From positions 1 through 52,546 of the forward strand of contig DAOTTX010000169.1 of the NCBI GenBank assembly GCA_034437515.1: a stretch of 52,546 bases of DNA. The letters run 5' to 3'. Below are positions 32,955 to 40,540 of this stretch, piece after piece. Source of the DNA: DAOTTX01 sp034437515. Its GTDB lineage: Bacteria > Chloroflexota > Anaerolineae > Aggregatilineales > Phototrophicaceae. Both the position numbers and the translations under genes were made by a program. The notes under the pieces are model-generated. The model was given only the letters and a program-made list of their open reading frames with translations, was not told where the DNA came from and ran no database searches. How positions within the stretch are numbered: the first letter of the stretch is position 1; every line of letters starts with the position of its first letter.

Positions 32955-34154
32955 ATGCAAGCAGAACACTCGTTGGAGCATGTGACCGGCGAAATGGAAT
33001 TTGCGCAGATGCTGGAGATGTCGTTCGCGGAAGTTGGCTATGATCGCGGCGATACGGTCTCCGGTCCGGTGCTGTCCGTGGACAATCAGGGGTTGATCGT
33101 AGGCGTAGGGACAGATCGTGATGGCTTTGTCAGCCGTCGTGACATCGAACGCCTCGGCATGGAGCCTGAAGACTTTGAGATAGGCCAGGATGTCAACGTG
33201 ACGATCGTCCGCCTGGATGATGAGGAGGGGAACCTCATTCTTTCTGTGGCGCAGGCTCGCCAGAGCGTCGATTGGAGCCGTGCGGAGTCCTTGTTGCAAG
33301 AGGACGAAGCCTGGGTTGGTGAAGTCGCGGATTCTAACCGGGGCGGCCTGATTATGCTGTTCGGTAACCTGCGCGGGTTCATCCCGGCAAGCCACGTTGT
33401 TGATCTACCGCGTGGCCTCAACGAAGATGAGCGCAAGACTTACCTCGCGCGGTTGATCGGTCGTCAGCTCAAGGTCAAAGTCATCGAGGTAGACCGCAAA
33501 CGACGCCGCCTGGTCTTCAGCCAGCGTGACGCCGAACGTGGGCGGCGCGAAGAACGCAAAGAAACGCTGCTTGAAGAACTGGCAGAGGGTGAAGTCCGTA
33601 AGGGTGTGGTCAGTGGGCTGCGTGATTTCGGCGCTTTTGTCGATCTTGGCGGCGCGGATGGCCTCATTCATATCTCTGAACTGGCGTGGCACCGCGTGAA
33701 GCATCCAAACGACATCCTGAGTATCGGCGAGGATGTTGAGGTGTACATCCTGCGGTTGGATAACGAAGGCAAACGCATCGGTTTGAGCCTGAAACGCTTA
33801 CAGCCCAACCCCTGGACGCTGGTCGATGAGATGTACCACGTCGGGCAGTTGGTCGAAGGTGTGGTCAGCCGGACGGCACCGTTCGGCGCGTTCATCAGCA
33901 TGGAGCCAGGCATCGAGGCGCTGCTGCACGTCAGCCAGATCTCCGAAGAAAATATCGAGTATGCGAGCTGCGTCTTTACGGAAGGGCAGAACCTGCTCAT
34001 GCGGGTGATTAGCATCGAGGCGGAAAAACAGCGCCTGGGCCTGAGCTTGAAAGAGGTCACAACGGAGGAAAAACTCCGCTGGGCCGAAGAACAAAACGGC
34101 GGTACCATCCCTGAAGTGATGGTCGATGCGGCGACCGAGGCAGCCATTAGTTAA
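32955..34154 (+). CDS. rpsA: S1 RNA-binding repeat protein, second copy (bS1-like)
   Basis: 399 residues with four S1 domains at about 29-100, 112-190, 208-276 and 293-362 (RKGVVSGLRDFGAFVDLGGA, VEGVVSRTAPFGAFISMEPG). It shares layout and long stretches with the upstream copy, for instance GADGLIHISELAWHRVKHP against GADGLIHVSELAWHRVDHP, so the two arose by duplication. It has its own consensus promoter, and rpsU and infA follow, so it is the better candidate for the ribosomal S1 protein. Which copy is the ribosomal one is inferred from promoter strength and neighbours only. Confidence 0.87.
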   Translation: MQAEHSLEHVTGEMEFAQMLEMSFAEVGYDRGDTVSGPVLSVDNQGLIVGVGTDRDGFVSRRDIERLGMEPEDFEIGQDVNVTIVRLDDEEGNLILSVAQARQSVDWSRAESLLQEDEAWVGEVADSNRGGLIMLFGNLRGFIPASHVVDLPRGLNEDERKTYLARLIGRQLKVKVIEVDRKRRRLVFSQRDAERGRREERKETLLEELAEGEVRKGVVSGLRDFGAFVDLGGADGLIHISELAWHRVKHPNDILSIGEDVEVYILRLDNEGKRIGLSLKRLQPNPWTLVDEMYHVGQLVEGVVSRTAPFGAFISMEPGIEALLHVSQISEENIEYASCVFTEGQNLLMRVISIEAEKQRLGLSLKEVTTEEKLRWAEEQNGGTIPEVMVDAATEAAIS

Positions 34155-34289
34155 GCAATCTTTCATTGCGTTGACGGTGGCCCACCCTGGAATATTGGTC
34201 GCAATTCTTATACAATCATAAACAGTCAGACAAGGGAGCATCTCGTATCCCTCCCTGTCACATTTTCAATCTAGGAAGGGGGTGAGAAC

Positions 34290-34490
34290 TTGCCTGCAAC
34301 AGTAAAACTTAAACCGAACGAATCGCAGGAGCAACTCCTGCGTCGTTTCCGTAAGCGCGTGACAAACGCGGGTATCCTGAGTACGGTTCGCCGCAAGCGT
34401 TGGCACATTTCAAAGAGTGAGCTGCGTCGCATTGAGAAGAAAAAGGCGATCCGGCGTTCACGACGTCGCCAGCGTAAAACAGGACGCTAA
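34290..34490 (+). CDS. rpsU: Ribosomal protein bS21
   Basis: 66-residue, very basic small-subunit protein that acts in translation initiation. NESQEQLLRRFRKRVTNAGI (10-29) and the Arg/Lys-rich helical C-terminus fit the family. The start is TTG, supported by AGGAAGGGGG upstream. Before it, an imperfect hairpin (gaca-ggga / tccctgtc, 34229-34259) lies in the leader. A terminator follows. Confidence 0.92.
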   Translation: MPATVKLKPNESQEQLLRRFRKRVTNAGILSTVRRKRWHISKSELRRIEKKKAIRRSRRRQRKTGR

Positions 34491-34510
34491 ATAGCGAAGT
34501 AAATTCACAG

Positions 34511-34544
34511 GTCGCTGCGGAACTTTCCACAGCGACCCTTTTCA
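34511..34544 (+). terminator. rpsU terminator
   Basis: An 8-bp stem (ggtcgctg / cagcgacc) with a 12-base loop is followed by CTTTTC, 20 bases after rpsU. Confidence 0.75.
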
Positions 34545-34576
34545 TCTATTGAATTTCAAGCCACTCAAGGAGCAGC

Positions 34577-34813
34577 ATGGCGAAAAACGAAGATAAGGTA
34601 GAAGTTGAAGGCACTGTGATTGAGGCGCTGCCCAACACACAGTTCATGGTGGAGCTAGATAACGGGCATAAGGTGCTCTCTTATCTCTCCGGCAAGATGC
34701 GCAAATATTACATCCGCATTGCGCTTGGTGACCGGGTCAAGATTGAGATGAGCATGTACGACCCGTCACGCGGACGGATTATCTATCGCCACCGAGACAA
34801 CCGCTCGAGTTAG
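34577..34813 (+). CDS. infA: Translation initiation factor IF-1
   Basis: 78-residue OB-fold protein that binds the ribosomal A site during initiation. VEGTVIEALPNTQFMVELDN, LSGKMRKYYIRIALGDRVKI and PSRGRIIYRHR match the family closely. AAGGAG precedes the ATG. It is followed by a terminator; genes beyond it point the other way. Confidence 0.97.
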   Translation: MAKNEDKVEVEGTVIEALPNTQFMVELDNGHKVLSYLSGKMRKYYIRIALGDRVKIEMSMYDPSRGRIIYRHRDNRSS

Positions 34814-34846
34814 TCAAGCCGATCAGAAGATGCATATAACCGAAGC

Positions 34847-34885
34847 ATCACCGTCAGAGCGTAATCTACGCTCCGGTGATTTTTG
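34847..34885 (+). terminator. infA terminator
   Basis: A two-part stem, outer atcaccg / cggtgat and inner gagcgta / tacgctc, is followed by four T residues. It lies 33 bases after infA, between convergent genes. Confidence 0.9.
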
Positions 34886-34888
34886 ATT

Positions 34889-35605
34889 CTAGCCTGACTT
34901 AACCCCCCAGTGGATGCACATCGTCCCGAACATAAAGTTCTTGTACTGCACGCCCTGCACCCCGGCCTCACGCATGATCGCGACCAGTTCCTCCGGTGTT
35001 TTGAACGCCTGTGTGGATTCCGGCAGGTATGTATAGGCATCAGCCGCTTCCTTACCGGCGATGATGCGTCCAAGCAAGGGGATGCCGTATTTCAGGTAGA
35101 ACTTGATGAACGGACGCAGCAACCCCGGCGGGGGCGGTGAGCTATCCAGAATGACGATGCGCCCACCCGGTTTGAGGATGCGTAGTTGTTCGCGTAGAGT
35201 CTGCGGGATGTCGATGACGTTGCGCACCAGATAGCCGGATGTCACCGCGTCGAAGCTCTCATCGCTGAAGGGCAGGTGCAGCGCATCGGCCCCGCACCAC
35301 TTGACTTGATTGCCGTGTTTGAGTTCCTGCCCGACGAACATCATCGGCAGCGCAAAATCCGCGCCGACCACGTTCAGCTTTGGTGTATGTTTGAGCGCCT
35401 CAAATGCGATGTCACCGGTGCCGGTGGCGAGGTCGAGCATCGCGCCTTCTTCCGGCAGTTGCGCCTTATCAATGACAAACTGCCGCCAGCGTTGGTCTTG
35501 CCCCGCCGTCATAACGCGGTTCATCAGGTTATAGCGTTTGGCGACGCGTCCGAACATATCCTGCACGTAACGTGATTTTTCCTGCCCTGATAATTCTGCA
35601 CTCAT
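34889..35605 (-). CDS. menG: Demethylmenaquinone methyltransferase (MenG/UbiE)
   Basis: SAM-dependent C-methyltransferase for the last step of menaquinone synthesis, 238 residues. It shows RYNLMNRVMTAGQDQRWRQF (24-43), the SAM loop MLDLATGTGDIAFEALKHTP, NVVGADFALPM, and VTSGYLVRNVIDIPQTLREQ, followed by LKPGGRIVIL. The usual FGLRN is GYLVRN here, a mild deviation. It lies eight bases after the UbiD-family gene on the same strand. A bacterium with complex I but only menaquinone would use it for the respiratory quinone (inference). Confidence 0.92.
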   Translation of the reverse strand: MSAELSGQEKSRYVQDMFGRVAKRYNLMNRVMTAGQDQRWRQFVIDKAQLPEEGAMLDLATGTGDIAFEALKHTPKLNVVGADFALPMMFVGQELKHGNQVKWCGADALHLPFSDESFDAVTSGYLVRNVIDIPQTLREQLRILKPGGRIVILDSSPPPPGLLRPFIKFYLKYGIPLLGRIIAGKEAADAYTYLPESTQAFKTPEELVAIMREAGVQGVQYKNFMFGTMCIHWGVKSG

Positions 35606-35613
35606 AGAAGTTT

Positions 35614-37074
35614 TTATCCGTTGTCGATTGTCGTTAAATCAATAGCCAAAGCCCCGCTGCTGGGGTGGGTGCGCAAATGCTGCGCCCAATCCACACAATC
35701 CAGCATATGCGCCAGTAATGCCTTGCGGGGTTGCCCCTGCCACGTTTCATTGACGAGTATCATATGCTGGTGTGGGTTGATTGCCCATACTTGATCGACC
35801 GTGTCACCCGTCTGCGTCGTTTGGAGCAACAAGAGGTTGGTCGTCAACTGGCGGTAATGATCGACCGTCTTGACCGCTGACAGATCAACTGGCGGACTAC
35901 CCACTGCCAGATAAGGTGGTTTTTTCGGCGTCGCGTCGATGCCCAACCGCAGACCCAGGCGGTTCCCCGGTAGCGCCCCCGGCGTCCGCATACTATCACA
36001 CACACCGCCGACGTTCTTCGCGACTGCTTGCAGTATGGCGTCCTCATCGTGGATGTCGGTGCCGTCCTCGACGACGACCATCGTTTTGATCGCCGCAAAG
36101 GCTTCCATCCCCCACAGACCATAGAGCGCCCGCTGTGCGGTGCCGGTGTTTCCACTCTTTACGCTGGTGACCAGCAAGTGATCGCCTCTCATCGCCAGTC
36201 CGGTGATCTCCGGCATCACCGCTGAGATAAACGGCAGCATCAGGCGTTCACGCGCTCGTGCCATCCAATGCAGGTCATTTTCCGTCAGCAGCGGATAAAC
36301 CGCACCCTCTCGATGCGTAACCGTTGAAACGTGCAGTCGCTGACCGTTGAGCCGACCTTCGATGACGATCTCGGCGTCGGCGGGGACGCGCAGCGGTTGG
36401 GTGCGTGCTTGTGTCATCGGCACCGCCCGACCACGTAGCCAACCCGCCAGCCAGTAGGGGTTGAGCTTGCCCGGTAGCGCGATGCCTGCACTCCACATTG
36501 CGGCGGGGTCACTGCCGAGGACGACCGCCGCCGGTGCGTCTTGCGGTGGTATGCCGTGTAGCGCCAGCGTGTGCGCGTCGATGAGGTCGGCATCCGCACT
36601 GATGATATGCTGGGTGTCGGCGTCCGCGTAGATAAGTTGCACCGCGTTATTCGGGAACAGACCGAGCTTATGTAAGTCCGGGGTGATCTCATGTTGTTGG
36701 CATTGGTTCGGTGGGGTGCCGCCGCCGCCGAATACCCCGGCGCTACGCATCATGCCGACGAACTCCCCGGCCCGGCCCATCAAACCGCTGAATCCAGCAT
36801 CCGCTTCGATGTGGAACAGACGTTGCAGGCGTGTCTCTAAGTCATCGAGCGAGTCTAAGCCGAGCGCGTAGGCCATGCGCTTTTCCGTCCCGAATGGATT
36901 AACCACCACCGGGAACGCACTTTCTCCGGCGTGGTCGAACCACAGCGCGGCGTTGCCATGCCGGGCACGATGACGTTCAATTTGTAGATGGTCAGTGACA
37001 GGTTCTGTGATGTGAAAAAGTTCCTCGGTTTGCTCCAGACGGATGAGGAACTCGTCAAGATTTCGATAGGCCAT
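35614..37074 (-). CDS. ubiD: UbiD-family decarboxylase
   Basis: 486-residue decarboxylase of the prenylated-FMN-dependent UbiD family. In menaquinone or ubiquinone synthesis these remove the ring carboxylate. It begins MAYRNLDEFLIRLEQTEELF, has FGGGGTPPNQCQQHEITPDL and VVLGSDPAAMW in the middle and ends with PGALPGNRLGLRLGIDATPK. The ATG at 37074 fits other family members; a GTG two codons earlier is possible and neither has a clear ribosome site. The adjacent menG supports a menaquinone role, perhaps in the futalosine route. No UbiX-type prenyltransferase is in the window. Confidence 0.85.
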   Translation of the reverse strand: MAYRNLDEFLIRLEQTEELFHITEPVTDHLQIERHRARHGNAALWFDHAGESAFPVVVNPFGTEKRMAYALGLDSLDDLETRLQRLFHIEADAGFSGLMGRAGEFVGMMRSAGVFGGGGTPPNQCQQHEITPDLHKLGLFPNNAVQLIYADADTQHIISADADLIDAHTLALHGIPPQDAPAAVVLGSDPAAMWSAGIALPGKLNPYWLAGWLRGRAVPMTQARTQPLRVPADAEIVIEGRLNGQRLHVSTVTHREGAVYPLLTENDLHWMARARERLMLPFISAVMPEITGLAMRGDHLLVTSVKSGNTGTAQRALYGLWGMEAFAAIKTMVVVEDGTDIHDEDAILQAVAKNVGGVCDSMRTPGALPGNRLGLRLGIDATPKKPPYLAVGSPPVDLSAVKTVDHYRQLTTNLLLLQTTQTGDTVDQVWAINPHQHMILVNETWQGQPRKALLAHMLDCVDWAQHLRTHPSSGALAIDLTTIDNG

Positions 37075-37108
37075 ATTCACAAGTTTCAGAAAATTTTGAA
37101 TTTACGTG

Positions 37109-37114
37109 ATTATA
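37109..37114 (-). promoter_or_regulatory. Possible -10 of the ubiD-menG operon
   Basis: On the minus strand TATAAT lies 34 bases before the ubiD ATG, inside a near-palindrome (acgtgattatacgt). No good -35 is visible. Confidence 0.35.
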
Positions 37115-37303
37115 CGTCAATTCGATGAGCCACATATGAGATTAGCCCACTTTGCAGAGGCTGTTTGGCCTACTTCCCGGTATGTTAAACTCCGGCTCAG
37201 GAATCAACCACTCAAGCTGCTCTGTAGACCCGATGTGTACTCTCAAGGCTATGAGTTGTCACTTTTAGTATATGCTTGATATGGTCAATTTTCGTTTAAG
37301 TTT

Positions 37304-38290
37304 ATGTTACGGAAAATCAATCCTATGCTCGATTATCACGTCATCGCCCATACTGACCGGCACATTCTTAACCCGCTCAAACAAAGCGATCTGCTTGAAC
37401 TGGGGCAAGCCTGCCAACTTGAGGAGGGGATGCGCGTCCTCGACCTGGCATGTGGCAAAGGGGAAGCATTAGTCCAGTGGGCGCGTGCTTATGGCATTGT
37501 CGGCGTGGGGGTGGGACGACAGGCGGCGTTCATCGAGGACGCTAAAAATCGCGCTTACGAACTCGATGTAGGTGATAAGGTGAACTTCATCACGGAAGCC
37601 CCGGCAGACTATCCGCAACCACATCATCAATTTGACGTCATTAGCTGGATGATGACCGCCGAAGATGCCGCTCTCCGTCCCCGGCTGGATTTGATGCGGA
37701 CCGCACTGAGCCCGCATGATGGTCGGCTGATGGTCGGTGCGTGGTATTGGCACAGCACACCCGACGCCGATGTCTGCGATGCGTTGGGTATCGACGCGGC
37801 GGCCTTGCCCACATTAGCGACGATTTCAGATCAATTCGACGGGTTTGAACTGCTCGATATGACCTTGCCGATGGTGCGTCAGCACGACCGTTACCAGTCC
37901 GCACAGTGGTCGGCGGTGCGCCGGTTTATCGACGAAAACGCCGACCATCCCCACCGTGCCGACCTGCAAGCTCAGGTCAACCGGCAGCGGCGGCGCTATC
38001 TGCAACACGCCCGTGAATGTCTCGGTTGGGGGGTGTTTGTGCTGGCGCAGACCGAGGCCGCATCCGGTGGGGCGAAAGCCAGCCCCGATACCCCGGTACA
38101 GGTCGAGATCGAAAATGCGATGGTGTGGGTGGTGCTGACCGACGGTCGTGTAATCGGTAATCCGCTGGCATGGTACCCCGCACTCGCCGTCAAACCGGAT
38201 GCGACGGTCGAGATCGGGTTATCGTCGGTGCGCTGGCCCGAACTCGATCTGACACTGGGTGTGCGGGCGATGCTACGCGGACGGCACTAA
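37304..38290 (+). CDS. Class I SAM-dependent methyltransferase
   Basis: 328 residues. The SAM-binding loop is intact: MRVLDLACGKGEALVQWARA (about 43-62), then FDVISWMMTAED in the position of motif II. The C-terminal part (QRRRYLQHARECLGWGVFVL) is shared with uncharacterised methyltransferases acting on small molecules; the substrate is unknown. The start may be ATG 37304 or ATG 37325, neither with a clear ribosome site. Its last 18 bases overlap the end of prmA on the other strand. Confidence 0.78.
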   Translation: MLRKINPMLDYHVIAHTDRHILNPLKQSDLLELGQACQLEEGMRVLDLACGKGEALVQWARAYGIVGVGVGRQAAFIEDAKNRAYELDVGDKVNFITEAPADYPQPHHQFDVISWMMTAEDAALRPRLDLMRTALSPHDGRLMVGAWYWHSTPDADVCDALGIDAAALPTLATISDQFDGFELLDMTLPMVRQHDRYQSAQWSAVRRFIDENADHPHRADLQAQVNRQRRRYLQHARECLGWGVFVLAQTEAASGGAKASPDTPVQVEIENAMVWVVLTDGRVIGNPLAWYPALAVKPDATVEIGLSSVRWPELDLTLGVRAMLRGRH

Positions 38291-39196
38291 CTCACGATAG
38301 GCTTCGATGGCGACCCAATCCCGTTGCTGGCGGCGCTTGTAGGGGGTTAACCCGGTGCCGCGTAGTGCCGCCTCAACATCGTCGGCCTGTTCTTCGATGA
38401 TGCCGCTGAAGACCGCCTTCCCGCCGGGGCGCACGATCTGCCCTAAGCCTTGCTCACACATGGGGATGATGATGCGGGCGAGAATGTTCACCACCACCAG
38501 ATCAAAACGTCGAGCGGAGTGCAGCACACTGTCCAGGCTGCCGGTCTGTGCGGTGATTTGCTCGGCGACGGCGTTCTGCTCGGCATTTTCCGCCGTGACC
38601 TTCGCCGCAATCGGATCAATATCAACGGCGAGGATGTTCTTCACACCGAGTTTCGCCGCGCCAATTGCTAGAATACCGGAGCCGCAGCCCAGGTCAAGCA
38701 TGTTGATGCCGTGCTTGACCACATCTTCCAAAGCTTCTAAGCAGAGTTGCGTGGTGGGGTGGGTGCCGGTACCAAAGGCCATCCCTGGATCGAGCGAGAT
38801 GACGATGTCTTCCGGTGTGAGTGCAACATCAATCCAGCGAGGACGGATTAAAATGTTGCGCCTCAACCGGATCGGCTTGTAATGCTTTTTCCAGGCATCA
38901 GCCCAGTCCTCGTCGTCGATGATCGCGTAGGTCGGCTCCGGCATGGGGTACATCAAGCTCATATGCCCCAGCGCGACCTCAAGCTGACGTTTGGCCTCGT
39001 CGATGTGGGTATTATCCGGCAGGTAAGCACGGACGGTCAGCTTTTCCGGTGATGGCACCTCGTCCTCATCCCAGGAGTCGGGTATGATGCCTTCCTGCTC
39101 GATAGAAACCCCCTGATGCCCGTACCGTTGGAGCAACTCGGCAATTGCTTCGGCGGCCTCACCATCGACTGTCATCCGTACTTCGACCCACTGCAT
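38273..39196 (-). CDS. prmA: Ribosomal protein L11 methyltransferase
   Basis: Methyltransferase modifying ribosomal protein L11, 307 residues. An N-terminal substrate-binding domain (MQWVEVRMTVDGEAAEAIAE) is followed by a linker and a SAM domain with DPGMAFGTGTHPTTQLCLEA, MLDLGCGSGILAIGAAKLG and FDLVVVNILARIII, all characteristic of PrmA. The ATG at 39196 has GAGGGGG upstream and is preferred over a start seven codons earlier. dnaJ lies upstream but a terminator hairpin intervenes, so prmA may depend on readthrough. Confidence 0.94.
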   Translation of the reverse strand: MQWVEVRMTVDGEAAEAIAELLQRYGHQGVSIEQEGIIPDSWDEDEVPSPEKLTVRAYLPDNTHIDEAKRQLEVALGHMSLMYPMPEPTYAIIDDEDWADAWKKHYKPIRLRRNILIRPRWIDVALTPEDIVISLDPGMAFGTGTHPTTQLCLEALEDVVKHGINMLDLGCGSGILAIGAAKLGVKNILAVDIDPIAAKVTAENAEQNAVAEQITAQTGSLDSVLHSARRFDLVVVNILARIIIPMCEQGLGQIVRPGGKAVFSGIIEEQADDVEAALRGTGLTPYKRRQQRDWVAIEAYRELVPSA

Positions 39197-39220
39197 ATAT
39201 CTGCGCCCCCTCGTCAATAG

Positions 39221-39248
39221 AAAAGGGTACGGCCGTCAGGCCATACCC
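39221..39248 (-). terminator. dnaJ terminator
   Basis: On the minus strand, gggtatggcc and ggccgtaccc pair with one mismatch and a 4-base loop, followed by TTTTC. It lies 27 bases after dnaJ, in the gap before prmA. Confidence 0.8.
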
Positions 39249-39274
39249 TGTGAAGTTGTGTGTTGGTGCTGGCG

Positions 39275-40417
39275 CTATTCGCCGGCGAAGAAGTTCTTAA
39301 CACGCCCCATAAAACCTTTGGAGCTGTTCGGCTGTGGTTGAATGTTGCTGCCGAAAGACTCCGCGAGTTGCTCGAATAATTCGCGTTGCTCCTCGGTGAG
39401 TTGTCGCGGCGTGTCGATGCGGACGTGAATCAGTTGGTCACCGCGTCCGCTGTTGGAGCCGTCACTGCGCAACCGGGGGAAGCCCTTCCCACGCAGCCGG
39501 AAGATCTTGCCGGTTTGTGTGCCCGCCGGGATGGACAGGTTGACCGGGCCGTCTACTGTCGGAATCTCGATCTTGTCACCGAGGGTGGCCTGTGCCACAT
39601 TGAGCGGAATATCCAACAGAATGTCATTTTCCCGCCGGACGAAATACTTATGCTCTTCTACGTTGACCACCACGTACAGATTGCCGCGTGGGGCGTTGCC
39701 CTCTCCTGCATCGCCTTCGCCGCGCACCTGAATCTGCAAGCCTTCACGCACACCCGGCGGGATCTTCACGTTCAAGTTGACTCGATTACGCAGGCGTCCG
39801 CTGCCATCGCAATTCTTACAGCGGTCTTCTACGATGGTGCCTTTACCCCCACAACGCGGGCAGGCCGTCACCTTGACCATCGAGCCGAGGAAGGTCTGCT
39901 GCACGTTACGCACCTCACCCGCTCCTTTGCACATCGGGCAGGTGGTCGGGTCCGTGCCGGGGGCTGCACCGTTGCCGCCGCAGATTTCGCATTCTTCCAA
40001 CCGGTCAAACTCGATCTCACGCTCGGTGCCGAAGACCGCTTCTTCAAAGCTGATCGTCACACTGACACGGCGATCTGACCCCGGTTTCGGCCCACGCCGG
40101 CGGCTGCCACTTGCCCGACCGCCGAAGCCGTTGAAGAACTCCTCGAAGATTTCCTCGAAACCTGCGAAACCGGCACCCCCGCCACCAAAGCCACCACCGT
40201 TGACCCCAGCATGACCGTAAGCGTCATAGCGCGACCGCTTTTCTTCGTCGTTTAGGACTTCGTAAGCCTCGTTAATCTCTTTAAACTTGACCTCGGCATC
40301 CGGTTCTTCGCTGACATCCGGGTGATACTGCCGTGCAAGTTGTCGGAAGCTTTTCTTGATCTGGTCTTTGCTGGCGTTACGTGGTACGCCTAATACCTCG
40401 TAGTAGTCTCTTGCCAT
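39275..40417 (-). CDS. dnaJ: Co-chaperone DnaJ
   Basis: Hsp40 of 380 residues. The J domain spans 4-67 (DYYEVLGVPRNASKDQIKKS, HPD in RQYHPDVSEE), then a Gly/Phe region (GGGFGGGGAGFAGF). Four zinc-binding repeats follow (CEICGGNG, CPMCKGAG, CPRCGGKG, CKNCDGSG), then the C-terminal substrate domain. This is a complete type I DnaJ that delivers clients to DnaK and stimulates its ATPase. It lies downstream of dnaK in the same direction, but a 123-base gap with a terminator-like hairpin separates them. Confidence 0.97.
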   Translation of the reverse strand: MARDYYEVLGVPRNASKDQIKKSFRQLARQYHPDVSEEPDAEVKFKEINEAYEVLNDEEKRSRYDAYGHAGVNGGGFGGGGAGFAGFEEIFEEFFNGFGGRASGSRRRGPKPGSDRRVSVTISFEEAVFGTEREIEFDRLEECEICGGNGAAPGTDPTTCPMCKGAGEVRNVQQTFLGSMVKVTACPRCGGKGTIVEDRCKNCDGSGRLRNRVNLNVKIPPGVREGLQIQVRGEGDAGEGNAPRGNLYVVVNVEEHKYFVRRENDILLDIPLNVAQATLGDKIEIPTVDGPVNLSIPAGTQTGKIFRLRGKGFPRLRSDGSNSGRGDQLIHVRIDTPRQLTEEQRELFEQLAESFGSNIQPQPNSSKGFMGRVKNFFAGE

Positions 40418-40475
40418 GGCTCGCTTTTACTAACTTTTATGTGAACGTCTTGAGTGTATAGTACCTATAGTACCT

Positions 40476-40519
40476 AAAACAAGTCGAGCAGAGTAGGGCG
40501 ATCACCCGTACTCCGCTCG
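40476..40519 (-). terminator. Hairpin between dnaK and dnaJ
   Basis: On the minus strand a long stem (cgagc, gagta and ggg paired, with one mismatch and one bulge) is followed by ACTTGTTTT. Next to it is a 9-bp direct repeat (tatagtacc twice, 40457-40474). The hairpin could lower dnaJ expression relative to dnaK. Confidence 0.55.
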
Positions 40520-40540
40520 CTGCTATGTCTATTACGTGTC

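Noticed and set aside
34910..35575. Plus-strand frames opposite menG
   Set aside because: Antisense to a gene with clear SAM-methyltransferase motifs; no ribosome site.
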